Shown here: in pieces, positions 1-5,463 of the stretch
Layout: every line of letters starts with the position of its first letter
Numbering within the stretch: the first letter of the stretch is position 1
Source: an uncultured Gemmatimonadota bacterium
GTDB lineage: Bacteria > Gemmatimonadota > Gemmatimonadetes > Gemmatimonadales > GWC2-71-9
DNA: 7,490 bases
Reading direction: 5' to 3'
NCBI GenBank assembly: GCA_946479825.1
Contig: CAMLHU010000104.1
Span: 1-7,490, forward strand
Made by a program: the position numbers and the translations under genes
The notes under the pieces: model-generated
Seen by the model: only the letters and a program-made list of their open reading frames with translations
The model's database searches: none
Told to the model about the DNA's origin: nothing

Positions 1-270
1 GCCCTTGTTCCCAGCCTGCCGGAACATCTTGTCCAGGTCGCGGGAGAACTGGCCCAGACTGCCCGACCCGCTGCGGCCAATCGTCGCGGCGAACTCGTCC
101 AGCAGCGCCTTGCCCGACTTCTGCCCGGTCGTCTTCGCCGAGGTCGTCGACTTGGCCTCTACGTCCTTACCGAACTTGTCGACCAGCACCTCAGCCTCGG
201 CGAACGCCTTCTCCAGGCCCGAGATATCGCCGGTCAGCTTGGCGACCAGGGGCGGCAGGTACTCAGACAC
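1..270 (-). CDS. Probable tail tape-measure protein, N-terminal fragment (3' end outside window)
   Basis: Ninety codons read from a GTG at 270 and run off the window at position 1, so only the N-terminus is seen. It opens MSEYLPPLVAKLTGDISGLE and continues as an amphipathic helix (AFAEAEVLVDKFGKD), then a Ser/Thr/Lys/Gly-rich stretch. A start of the type LPPxVAxLxxDISGLxxAxxxA is common at the head of actinobacterial phage tape-measure proteins, the helical rods that set tail length and help DNA entry. The start overlaps the stop of the preceding gene by 8 nt (GTGTCTGA), which suggests translational coupling; a weak GAGG lies about 9 nt upstream. Family knowledge says such genes are usually several kilobases long, so most of it lies beyond the window. 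It could instead be another long coiled-coil phage protein, because no transmembrane or repeat core is visible here. Confidence 0.6.
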   Translation of the reverse strand, partial: MSEYLPPLVAKLTGDISGLEKAFAEAEVLVDKFGKDVEAKSTTSAKTTGQKSGKALLDEFAATIGRSGSGSLGQFSRDLDKMFRQAGNKG

Positions 271-604
271 GATCCACCGCCTCGAGCAGCGCCGCTGTGC
301 GGCCGTCGACGACCGCCCGCCACAACGCCACCGCCCGCGGATCGGTCACGTTCGCGCCGAGCAGCGCCACCGGGTCCGGTACCTGGTCCAGGTCGTCGAC
401 GCCCTGGTCGGCCAGGAACACCCGCACCGTGGCCGCGTTGTCGCACGCCTGCCGAGCCGTGCCGAGGGTCCGTTCGGCAAGCTGGAGCATGTCGGCCACC
501 GTGCGCAGCAGGTCGCCCATGCGTGGCGCCATCTGCTCGGCGTAGATCTCGATGTCGGCCACCCGCCAGCGGTAGCGGGCGGTCGTCGACTGCATCGAAT
601 CCAC
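263..604 (-). CDS. Hypothetical protein, 113 residues, upstream of the tape-measure gene
   Basis: I do not recognise this protein. It is predicted mostly helical, with an N-terminal MDSMQSTTARYRWRVADIEI, a helix-rich middle (residues 21-66) and a Pro/Asp turn (DDLDQVPDP, about 70-78) before a final helical segment. There is no signal peptide, membrane segment or catalytic motif. The GTG start at 604 is preferred over the ATG at 595 because a GGAGG lies 8 nt before the GTG but 17 nt before the ATG. The start is only 3 nt after the stop of the 255-residue gene, and the stop overlaps the next start. In a siphophage the gene just before the tape measure is often a tail assembly chaperone, so that role is possible by position only; no slippery frameshift site was seen. 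Confidence 0.8.
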   Translation of the reverse strand: MDSMQSTTARYRWRVADIEIYAEQMAPRMGDLLRTVADMLQLAERTLGTARQACDNAATVRVFLADQGVDDLDQVPDPVALLGANVTDPRAVALWRAVVDGRTAALLEAVDRV

Positions 605-607
605 GGC

Positions 608-1375
608 TCAGCCCTCCAGCTTGCGGGCCTGGGCCAGGTAGCCCATACGCAGCACCGGGTCAGTGGTGGCCGCAGCCTTGCGCCGGTACTCCTCGGCCTG
701 CGCCGACCTGTCGGCCGACTTCGGCTTGCCGGCCGCCTTGACGACCGGCGGGGGCCAGCCCTGCGCCCGGTTGTCCGCCTCGATGCGGCCCTTGACCTCG
801 CGGACCTGCCGCTCCAGCCGGTCGACGACAGCCTCCTGCCGGCGTACCGCCTCGCCGACCGCCTCGCCGACCGCGCGGCGAATGGTCGCCGCCGCATCCT
901 TGTAGAGCATCCGATCCCCGGCCGGCGCCGCTGGCGGCGTGCGACGAGACGGTGCCGCCTTCGGCTGAACCGCCGGGCGGGCCGGCTTCGGCCGCTGAGC
1001 GGCCATCTGCCGCCGGGCCTCGGCCACCGACTCGATCGACGGCTGAGGGTTGGCCGACTTCAGCGCCGTGTGCCGCTCCCAGCACCCGGCACGCAGCGCC
1101 GGGTCGTTCGCGTTCATCGCCGTGTGCTCCAGCCGGGTCAACTCCCGGTCCAGCTCGGCCCGCGGCATCGCCTTCAGAATCGCCACCGAGCGCTCCGAGT
1201 AGCCGCGCACCAGCTCGGCCGGCATCCCCGGCTGCCACATCTTCCGGTCCAGCTTCTCGACCTCGATCAGCCGGGCCAGCAGTTCGGTCGGTGTCAGCGA
1301 CAGCCGCTCGACCTCGGCCCGCATCGCGGCACCCTTGCACTGGTACGCCTGCTCGTACCGGTCGGGCAGTTTCAT
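608..1375 (-). CDS. Hypothetical phage protein with coiled coil and duplicated DP-LR-G motif, 255 residues
   Basis: Function is not recognised. Layout: a helical N-terminal part (1-80); a motif at about 87-105 containing NDPALRAGCWERHTAL; a Pro/Ala/Lys/Arg-rich linker (about 128-152); a coiled-coil-like segment (about 160-200, AVGEAVGEAVRRQEAVVDRL); a second basic Pro/Lys linker; and a C-terminal copy of the first motif at about 237-253, TDPVLRMGYLAQARKL. The two copies share DPxLRxG followed by an alternating helical A/L pattern, so the ends may be short helical hairpins joined by linkers. No signal peptide or membrane segment is present. The ATG start overlaps the stop of the 221-residue gene as ATGA. 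Its position suggests a virion or assembly role, which is inference. Confidence 0.8.
   Translation of the reverse strand: MKLPDRYEQAYQCKGAAMRAEVERLSLTPTELLARLIEVEKLDRKMWQPGMPAELVRGYSERSVAILKAMPRAELDRELTRLEHTAMNANDPALRAGCWERHTALKSANPQPSIESVAEARRQMAAQRPKPARPAVQPKAAPSRRTPPAAPAGDRMLYKDAAATIRRAVGEAVGEAVRRQEAVVDRLERQVREVKGRIEADNRAQGWPPPVVKAAGKPKSADRSAQAEEYRRKAAATTDPVLRMGYLAQARKLEG
846..874 (-). repeat. 12-bp tandem repeat inside the 255-residue gene
   Basis: ACCGCCTCGCCG (plus strand) occurs twice in a row, at 846-857 and 858-869, followed by five bases of a third copy. Twelve is a multiple of three, so it simply repeats four codons (AVGEAVGEAV at about residue 168-177) within the coiled-coil segment. 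It is probably a slippage duplication that lengthens the helix. Confidence 0.75.
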
Positions 1376-2037
1376 CGCTTGCCCACCTCACCCGAGGCCG
1401 CCTCGCCCAGGTGCGCGGCGGTCAGCGCCGCACCCTTGGTCGTGGCATCGAAGTAGCGCAGGATGTGGAACCTGCCGGCCAGGCTGTGCTCGGCGAACCG
1501 ATCCCGGTGCGCCTCAACCAGCGTGTTGGGAACGGCCGGCTGAACGTCCTGCCCGAACAGGTACGCCGCCTCGTTGTGGACGGCCTGCGCGAGCTGCTCA
1601 GCTTCGCCGTGCAGTCGCTTCGCCTCCCGGTACGCCTCATGTACGCGCGTCGCGGCGGCGATGGTGTCCTGGAGCACCTGCCAGGCGTCACCGACGTACC
1701 GATCGGCGCTGGCCCTCGCCGACGCCTTCGCGTCCTCGAACCGCTTCACCAGCGCGTCATAGGCCGCCTCGCGCCGTGTCCGCTCGATCGCCGCGTCGAC
1801 CTCGGCCAGCCAACCGCCCACGCGTCCGAGCTCGCTGTCGACATCCTCGATCTCGGCGAGCAGCCGACGCCGGGCATCCGTGTGCTTGTCGGTCGCCTCA
1901 CCGGCCGCCAGCGACGCCGCCCAACCGGACTCAGCCGCGGCAAGCTGCGTACCGAGCCGGGACCGGCGCTGCTGAAGGTCGGCAAGCTGCGCGGCCAGCC
2001 GCACGCGCTGCTGCTCCGGGGTCGTCGTGCGCGACAT
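1372..2037 (-). CDS. Hypothetical coiled-coil protein, 221 residues
   Basis: No family is recognised. The first 150 residues are almost continuous charged helix rich in Ala, Glu, Arg, Leu and Gln (LAAQLADLQQRRSRLGTQLA, then AEIEDVDSELGRVGGWLAEV and AAIERTRREA), as expected of a coiled coil. The C-terminal 70 residues (around FGQDVQPAVPNTLVEAHRDR and GRFHILRYFDATTKGAAL) look like a small globular or extended tail. There is no signal peptide or membrane helix. The ATG at 2037 follows directly on the TAG stop of the 124-residue gene with no spacer, and the stop overlaps the next start as ATGA, so it is translated as part of the operon. A scaffolding or minor structural role is possible by context, but the length and sequence do not identify it. 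Confidence 0.8.
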   Translation of the reverse strand: MSRTTTPEQQRVRLAAQLADLQQRRSRLGTQLAAAESGWAASLAAGEATDKHTDARRRLLAEIEDVDSELGRVGGWLAEVDAAIERTRREAAYDALVKRFEDAKASARASADRYVGDAWQVLQDTIAAATRVHEAYREAKRLHGEAEQLAQAVHNEAAYLFGQDVQPAVPNTLVEAHRDRFAEHSLAGRFHILRYFDATTKGAALTAAHLGEAASGEVGKR

Positions 2038-2412
2038 CTACGCCTCACCCGCCACGACGAGCGCGGTGCACGACAGCACGGCGTACCCGGCACTGGTCAG
2101 CGCCGCCGCCACCTGATCGGCGACCTCGGCCTGCCCGGTGGCCGCCAGTACAGCGTCGATCCGGGTCGGTGCGATCGTGACGAACCGCGACGACAGACCG
2201 TCGTGGATGTGCGTCGGTACTCCGGACGGTGGCTCGACCGACACCCGGTCGACCTCGGCCGCGTCCTGCTCGTGCAGTCCGGCGTAGTAGCCGGCGAGCA
2301 CGTTCAGCACCGCCGCGACGCCGGCTGTCGTGATCCGCTGGCCGCTGGCCGTCGTGACAACCAGGTGCCGCTGCCTCTCGTGGGTTTCGATCCGTACGGC
2401 TGTCCCCGACAT
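2038..2412 (-). CDS. Hypothetical protein, 124 residues
   Basis: Not recognised. It starts MSGTAVRIETHERQRHLVVT and has alternating hydrophobic segments in the first half (a likely beta-rich portion including a Thr/Val-rich strand), a PPSGVPTHIHDG turn around residues 62-73, and an Ala-rich C-terminus with AEVADQVAAALTSAGYAVLS. There are no catalytic motifs. The ATG at 2412 is chosen over the upstream in-frame start at 2490 because a strong AAAGGAGG lies 7 nt before it and because the longer form would run back into the helix-turn-helix gene. It lies 14 nt after that gene and abuts the coiled-coil gene. It occupies the position normally taken by portal or head genes but is far too short to be a portal. 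Confidence 0.8.
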   Translation of the reverse strand: MSGTAVRIETHERQRHLVVTTASGQRITTAGVAAVLNVLAGYYAGLHEQDAAEVDRVSVEPPSGVPTHIHDGLSSRFVTIAPTRIDAVLAATGQAEVADQVAAALTSAGYAVLSCTALVVAGEA

Positions 2413-2419
2413 GGGAACG

Positions 2420-2427
2420 CCTCCTTT
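2420..2427 (-). promoter_or_regulatory. Strong ribosome binding site for the 124-residue gene
   Basis: The minus strand reads AAAGGAGG with 7 nt to the ATG at 2412. It is the best Shine-Dalgarno in the window and fixes the start. It overlaps the last base of the preceding gene's TGA, so ribosomes ending there could re-load here. Confidence 0.8.
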
Positions 2428-2846
2428 CAGGCTGCGATGTGGGAGCGCTGACCCGCCCACGCCGCCGCCGATGAGGCATCCACCAGCCATCCACTACTCG
2501 TCCGCCGCGCCACAACGGCGCCACTGGCAGCGAGTCTCCGGGCGTAACCGGCGCTACAGCCATACCGGCGAGCGACCTCTGTGGTGGTCAGCTCGATCGC
2601 CTCTGACTGTGCGCCGAACAGGTCCACAACCTCGCCTTCAGTTGCGCTACTGGCCTCTGACCAGCGCGTTTGCTGGTGGCGGAATCGCTCAGCCTCGCCC
2701 CGGATCGCCGCGGCTACCTCGTAGGTACCGGGCGGGATTCCCCCGTTCCGACGGCTCAGCACAGCCAGGCCTTCGCGCAACGCGCAGTCGACCAGGGCAC
2801 AGTCTCGGGCGGTCAGGAACAGCCCGGCGGGTAGCTGCAACGTCAT
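2427..2846 (-). CDS. Helix-turn-helix (excisionase/MerR-like) protein, 139 residues
   Basis: The C-terminal half (about residues 86-135) reads as an excisionase-type winged helix-turn-helix: LTTTEVARRYGCSAGYARRL supplies the two helices and VARRTSSGWLVDASSAAAW the wing and last helix. This layout is well known in phage excisionases and small MerR-fold DNA-binding proteins. The N-terminal half (1-70) is helical with Cys16 and Cys21 and is not recognised; it may serve for dimerisation or partner contact. The start at 2846 is chosen because ATGA couples it to the TerL stop; a longer in-frame version from 2924 would overlap TerL by 82 nt. Being co-translated with terminase rather than next to an integrase argues for a packaging or late-gene DNA-binding role over excision, but that is inference. 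Confidence 0.82.
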   Translation of the reverse strand: MTLQLPAGLFLTARDCALVDCALREGLAVLSRRNGGIPPGTYEVAAAIRGEAERFRHQQTRWSEASSATEGEVVDLFGAQSEAIELTTTEVARRYGCSAGYARRLAASGAVVARRTSSGWLVDASSAAAWAGQRSHIAA

Positions 2847-4270
2847 CGCCGAACCCATCCCCGCACGTCCAGGCCGGACACCATCGGGCGCGCCTGTGCC
2901 ACCGCCGACGCCTGAGACAGCCACGCGCCGAGATCCGGGCCGCGCCGCTGGTCGCCGAGCAGGTGCGCCGCCGCCATGCCCAGCACGATCGCCCGGTCAT
3001 CGTGACGACCCGAATCGTGGTCCAGCCGATACACCCCCGGCGACGTCTCCCGAAGCCGTACGTTCAGCAGCTCCTCACGTAGCGCCTCATCGTCCGGCAG
3101 CGTCGCCCGGCGATGCTTCAGCACCGAAAACAGGGCGTGCGCCACCCGGCCCACCGACTGCGACGAGAAGACGAACTCCTCCGCCCGCACCTGCCGCGAC
3201 GCCAACCGCTGAATCAGCCCGACCGCCTGGTACGGGTCCACCAGCACCCGACACGGCGCGTACCGGCCGGCGACCGCCACCAGGTGGTCCTCGATGGCCT
3301 GCAACTCCACCGGGGCCTGCCGGGAGCCCTGCCACACATCCATGCGGTCGCACACCAGCCGCACCGACGGGCCGAACGAACGCGCGTCGTCGCGCTCCCC
3401 GTGGCACACCGCCACCACCGTGCGGTCATTCTTCAGACCCAGGTCGACCGTGATGACGTACTGGTGACCCGGTGCCGGCGGCAACGGCTCACGCAGCACC
3501 AGCGCCGCGTCGAGGTCCTCCGGGTCGACCAGCCGGTCCTCGCTGGCCGTCCACCGATTCTCGAACAGCCGGGCGTACGACGACGGCAACAGCCGCGCCC
3601 GCTCCTCCTCCAACTCCGCCGCGTCCTGCCACGGCGCCGGACCATGCACCTCGGACACCCGCCACAACTTCGAGGCGACCGCCCGCTGGTACACCTTGCG
3701 CGACCAGTGCGCCGGGTCACCCGCCGTAGTCATCACGACCTGACGTGACCCGGACACCTTCGGCAGACCCGTGGTCAGCGCCTCATAGAACGTCCGCGCG
3801 GTGGCGGTGGCATTCCACTGGCACAACTCGTCGACGACCAGCCATGCGGGCAGCAGACCGTACGCGGACGCGGCGTCAGCGGCGAGCACCTCCAGCGCCA
3901 CGCCACGCCGGGTGGCTGTGACCCTATGCGTGTGAACCTCCAGCGCCCCGCGCAGCTCCGGCGTACGTGCCACGAACCCGCGCAGCGCGTCGACGACCAG
4001 CCGGGCCTGATCCTTGTCGGCCGCCGCGGCGTACCCGCTCGCCCCGGTCGGTAGCTGCGTCAACATCGCGGCGATGGTCAGCCCGCCGACGTCGGTCGTC
4101 TTCGAGTAGCCACGCGAGCGGCCGAGCCAGTGCCGGCGCGGCCCCGACGTGTCGAGCACTGCCCGTGCGTCGCCCCACTGGACCGGGGTCGCCGCGTCGC
4201 CCCAGCGCCGGCCGTCGGCCAGCACCAGCCCGGCCAGCACCGCCAGCGCCTCGCTCACCTGGTCAGCCAC
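2843..4270 (-). CDS. terL: Phage terminase large subunit (ATPase and nuclease), 475 residues
   Basis: TerL is the DNA-packaging motor: its N-terminal ATPase drives DNA into the prohead and its C-terminal RNase H-like nuclease cuts concatemers. Visible motifs are the P-loop region LGRSRGYSKTTDVGG (about 49-63), Walker B WLVVDE (143-148), a coupling-like segment QVVMTTAGDP (about 177-186), and nuclease acidic residues in YVITVDLGLKNDRT (D276), RVLVDPYQAV (D345) and HDDRA (D424, D425). The length is normal for the family and no frame break is seen, so it looks functional. The P-loop has Ser-Lys where the textbook motif has Gly-Lys; other terminases vary here too. The GTG at 4270 is chosen over an upstream ATG at 4315 because it overlaps the small-subunit stop by 8 nt and has a GGGAG just upstream. 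Confidence 0.93.
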   Translation of the reverse strand: MADQVSEALAVLAGLVLADGRRWGDAATPVQWGDARAVLDTSGPRRHWLGRSRGYSKTTDVGGLTIAAMLTQLPTGASGYAAAADKDQARLVVDALRGFVARTPELRGALEVHTHRVTATRRGVALEVLAADAASAYGLLPAWLVVDELCQWNATATARTFYEALTTGLPKVSGSRQVVMTTAGDPAHWSRKVYQRAVASKLWRVSEVHGPAPWQDAAELEEERARLLPSSYARLFENRWTASEDRLVDPEDLDAALVLREPLPPAPGHQYVITVDLGLKNDRTVVAVCHGERDDARSFGPSVRLVCDRMDVWQGSRQAPVELQAIEDHLVAVAGRYAPCRVLVDPYQAVGLIQRLASRQVRAEEFVFSSQSVGRVAHALFSVLKHRRATLPDDEALREELLNVRLRETSPGVYRLDHDSGRHDDRAIVLGMAAAHLLGDQRRGPDLGAWLSQASAVAQARPMVSGLDVRGWVRR

Positions 4271-4805
4271 GCCCGTCTCCCGTCTCGTCGATGACGTCCT
4301 GGTCGTCGACCTCACCCGGCAGGGCTCCGGCAGCCCTGGCGCGGTCGATCGCGGCCCGGCCGACCTCGGCCACGGCCGCCAGCGGCTCGGCCCCGCCCCG
4401 CGACATGAAGCCGGCGGTGGCCAGGTCGCGGGCCAGCTTCGCCCGGCTGACCGGGTCCAGACCGAGCCGGGACCGGGCGGTGGCCGCTGCCGCCTCGGCC
4501 TTGCGCAGCGCCTCCAGGACCGACAGAGCGCCTCGAGCCGGCTTGTCGAGGTCCTGCGCGTCCAGCCACCCGAGGTACAGCCGTACGACGGCCTCAGCGC
4601 GTGCCCAGGCCAACACCGCCCCCGCGAAGCGGACCTCGCGCAGGTAGTCCGGCGTGGTCGGGTCGGCGAGTAGGTCGGCGGCGAGCTGCTCAGCGAGCGG
4701 GCCGATACGCCGCTCGCTGTACGCCCCGTGCTTCATGCTCAGCGTGTGGCCGGGCTGGAACGGTGGCCGCTGACCGGGAAACTCCGGCGTCCACTGCTCG
4801 GTCAC
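4263..4805 (-). CDS. Putative terminase small subunit, 180 residues
   Basis: Small terminase subunits bind the packaging site on phage DNA and load the large subunit. The N-terminus has the Pro/Gly-rich lead FQPGHTLSMKHGAYSERRIG (about residues 16-35); a PGNxxxxKHGAYS-type segment is frequent in actinobacterial phage proteins encoded directly before TerL. The middle is helical (ADLLADPTTPDYLREVRFAG; LRKAEAAAATARSRLGLDPV), the latter resembling the oligomerisation helices of small terminases, and the tail is acidic (EVDDQDVIDETGDGRG). The GTG at 4805 is preferred because GGAGG ends 4 nt upstream; the longer frame from the TTG at 4829 has no such site. The stop overlaps the TerL start by 8 nt. 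The assignment rests on position and the N-terminal motif; it could be a different TerL-adjacent protein. Confidence 0.68.
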   Translation of the reverse strand: MTEQWTPEFPGQRPPFQPGHTLSMKHGAYSERRIGPLAEQLAADLLADPTTPDYLREVRFAGAVLAWARAEAVVRLYLGWLDAQDLDKPARGALSVLEALRKAEAAAATARSRLGLDPVSRAKLARDLATAGFMSRGGAEPLAAVAEVGRAAIDRARAAGALPGEVDDQDVIDETGDGRG

Positions 4806-4811
4806 AGCGCC

Positions 4812-4826
4812 TCCACAGAATGTGGA
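4812..4826 (-). repeat. Inverted repeat overlapping the small-terminase ribosome binding site
   Basis: TCCACA-GAA-TGTGGA is a perfect 6-bp inverted repeat with a 3-nt loop. On the minus-strand transcript its 3' arm supplies the GGA of the GGAGG Shine-Dalgarno (4814-4810), so the folded hairpin would partly hide the site. It also contains most of the DnaA-type box. It could be a translational control hairpin, a protein site, or chance. Confidence 0.5.
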
Positions 4827-4829
4827 CAA
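4821..4829 (-). promoter_or_regulatory. Exact actinobacterial-type DnaA box
   Basis: The minus strand reads TTGTCCACA, the preferred DnaA-box sequence known from Streptomyces and related high-GC bacteria. It lies 15 nt before the GTG of the small-terminase gene and about 17 bp from the AT-rich inverted repeat. A second, poor match in the opposite orientation (GCCTCCACA on the plus strand, 4809-4817) lies beside it. A single box can occur by chance, so an origin role is only suggested. Confidence 0.4.
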
Positions 4830-4845
4830 TCAGGCGCATAACGGC

Positions 4846-4869
4846 CGCACATAATCACAGTTATGTGCG
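4846..4869. repeat. 24-bp perfect AT-rich inverted repeat, candidate operator
   Basis: CGCACATAA and TTATGTGCG form perfect 9-bp arms around the 6-nt centre TCACAG. The arms are AT-rich in an otherwise very GC-rich window. The symmetry and size fit a dimeric repressor or activator site rather than a terminator (no T-run, modest stem strength). It lies 41 nt upstream of the small-terminase start and could control the packaging operon. The local helix-turn-helix protein is one possible binder, but the sequence does not prove this. Confidence 0.6.
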
Positions 4870-4888
4870 CGGTTTGGTTATCGAGCGC

Positions 4889-4904
4889 CAGGCGAGAGCG
4901 CCTG
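4889..4904 (-). terminator. Small GC-rich hairpin after the 152-residue gene, possible weak terminator
   Basis: CAGGCG-AGAG-CGCCTG is a perfect 6-bp inverted repeat with a 4-nt loop, 73 nt past the stop of the 152-residue gene. No U-run follows on the minus strand, which is common for actinobacterial terminators, but the stem is short. It also sits within a direct repeat GAGCGCC (4883-4889 and 4896-4902). It could end early transcription or mean nothing. Confidence 0.25.
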
Positions 4905-4977
4905 CCCGCCCCGCCATCGGCTCGCGCGCGGCATCCCCGACGATCGGCCGGGCCGGGCGTGCGAAGGCGAGTGGGCC

Positions 4978-5436
4978 TCATGCCGTTCCGTCCTCGGTCA
5001 TCTGATCGCCGCCAGCCGGCGCAGCCGGGATCTCGACGTTTGGCGGATAGACCTTGGGCCTCGTGTGGAACTCGTCGACGGTCTCGCTGTAGCCGTCCTC
5101 GTCGACTCCAGCCGGCTTCACGTCGCCGTTGGCGTACGCGAGCCAGCACAGCACCGGTTCGACGTACTGATCCGGGGTGCCCAGTTGCCACACCATCTGC
5201 CAGCCGGCACCGGGGATCACGCCGACGACCCGGCGGTCGTCGTCCTCCTCGACGTACTGGAACCCGGCGAGCGCTACGGCCGGGACGAGGCTGCCGCGAT
5301 CGTCGGCGACCAGGGCGCGGCCGTCGTTGTCCCATGCGACGACAGATCGGCTGGCGACCTTGTCCTGCTTATCGCCGTTCTTGTCCGTCGCGGTGTAGCT
5401 GTACCTAGCGACGTATGGCTGAGTCGCGGGAATCAT
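4978..5436 (-). CDS. Hypothetical acidic protein, 152 residues
   Basis: Not recognised. It is strongly acidic: I count about 25 Asp/Glu against 12 Lys/Arg, with clusters EEDDDRR (around residue 62) and VDEDGYSE. The first two thirds alternate short hydrophobic strands and turns (YVARYSYTATDKNGDKQDKV; SVVAWDNDGRALVADDRGSL; RVVGVIPGAGWQMVWQL), suggesting a small beta-rich fold. The last third is Pro/Asp-rich and probably disordered. There are no membrane or secretion signals. The ATG at 5436 has a GGAG 6 nt upstream and lies 27 nt after the DUF3631 gene, so it is probably the last gene of the replication operon before the control gap. The acidity is compatible with a DNA-mimic or single-strand-binding accessory, but this is speculation. 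Confidence 0.82.
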   Translation of the reverse strand: MIPATQPYVARYSYTATDKNGDKQDKVASRSVVAWDNDGRALVADDRGSLVPAVALAGFQYVEEDDDRRVVGVIPGAGWQMVWQLGTPDQYVEPVLCWLAYANGDVKPAGVDEDGYSETVDEFHTRPKVYPPNVEIPAAPAGGDQMTEDGTA

Positions 5437-5463
5437 GGGGGTCTCCGTTCAGTCGGGGGATGG

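Larger units (their letters stand above)
4806..4977 (-). promoter_or_regulatory. Control region before the terminase operon
   Basis: This is the only sizeable non-coding stretch in the window (172 bp). Its half next to the terminase gene (about 4828-4882) is clearly richer in A+T than its surroundings and holds several inverted repeats and a DnaA-type box, listed separately. I could not find a convincing -35/-10 pair on the minus strand, though GATTAT- and TTATGC-like hexamers inside the AT-rich part could serve as -10 elements. The spacing between the replication genes and the packaging genes suggests a late promoter or operator here. Confidence 0.5.

Noticed and set aside
595..625. Programmed frameshift between the 255- and 113-residue genes, as in tail assembly chaperones
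   Set aside because: No slippery heptamer is seen near the stop, and the second gene has its own GGAGG and GTG.
5..1456. 483-codon open frame on the plus strand
   Set aside because: It lies antisense to four well-supported minus-strand genes, and its product is Arg/Pro/His/Leu-rich without any domain, as expected of a shadow frame in GC-rich DNA.
1564..1578. Second DnaA-like box (CCGTCCACA on the minus strand)
   Set aside because: Two mismatches to the preferred box, inside a coding region and without AT-rich neighbours.
1954..1969. 16-bp sequence shared with about 4470-4485 (ACCGAGCCGGGACCGG)
   Set aside because: It encodes RSRLG in two unrelated helical proteins using common high-GC codons; no further similarity surrounds it.
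952..2451. 499-codon open frame on the plus strand
   Set aside because: It is antisense to four tightly coupled minus-strand genes with start/stop overlaps or abutments; low-complexity Arg/Pro/Ala product and no family motif.
4802..4852. Short frame starting MCGRYA just before the small terminase, which recalls the first residues of SRAP/HMCES proteins
   Set aside because: Only 16 codons, no ribosome binding site before its ATG, and it ends on the terminase start. The likeness to MCGRYA is most likely chance, although a leader peptide cannot be excluded.
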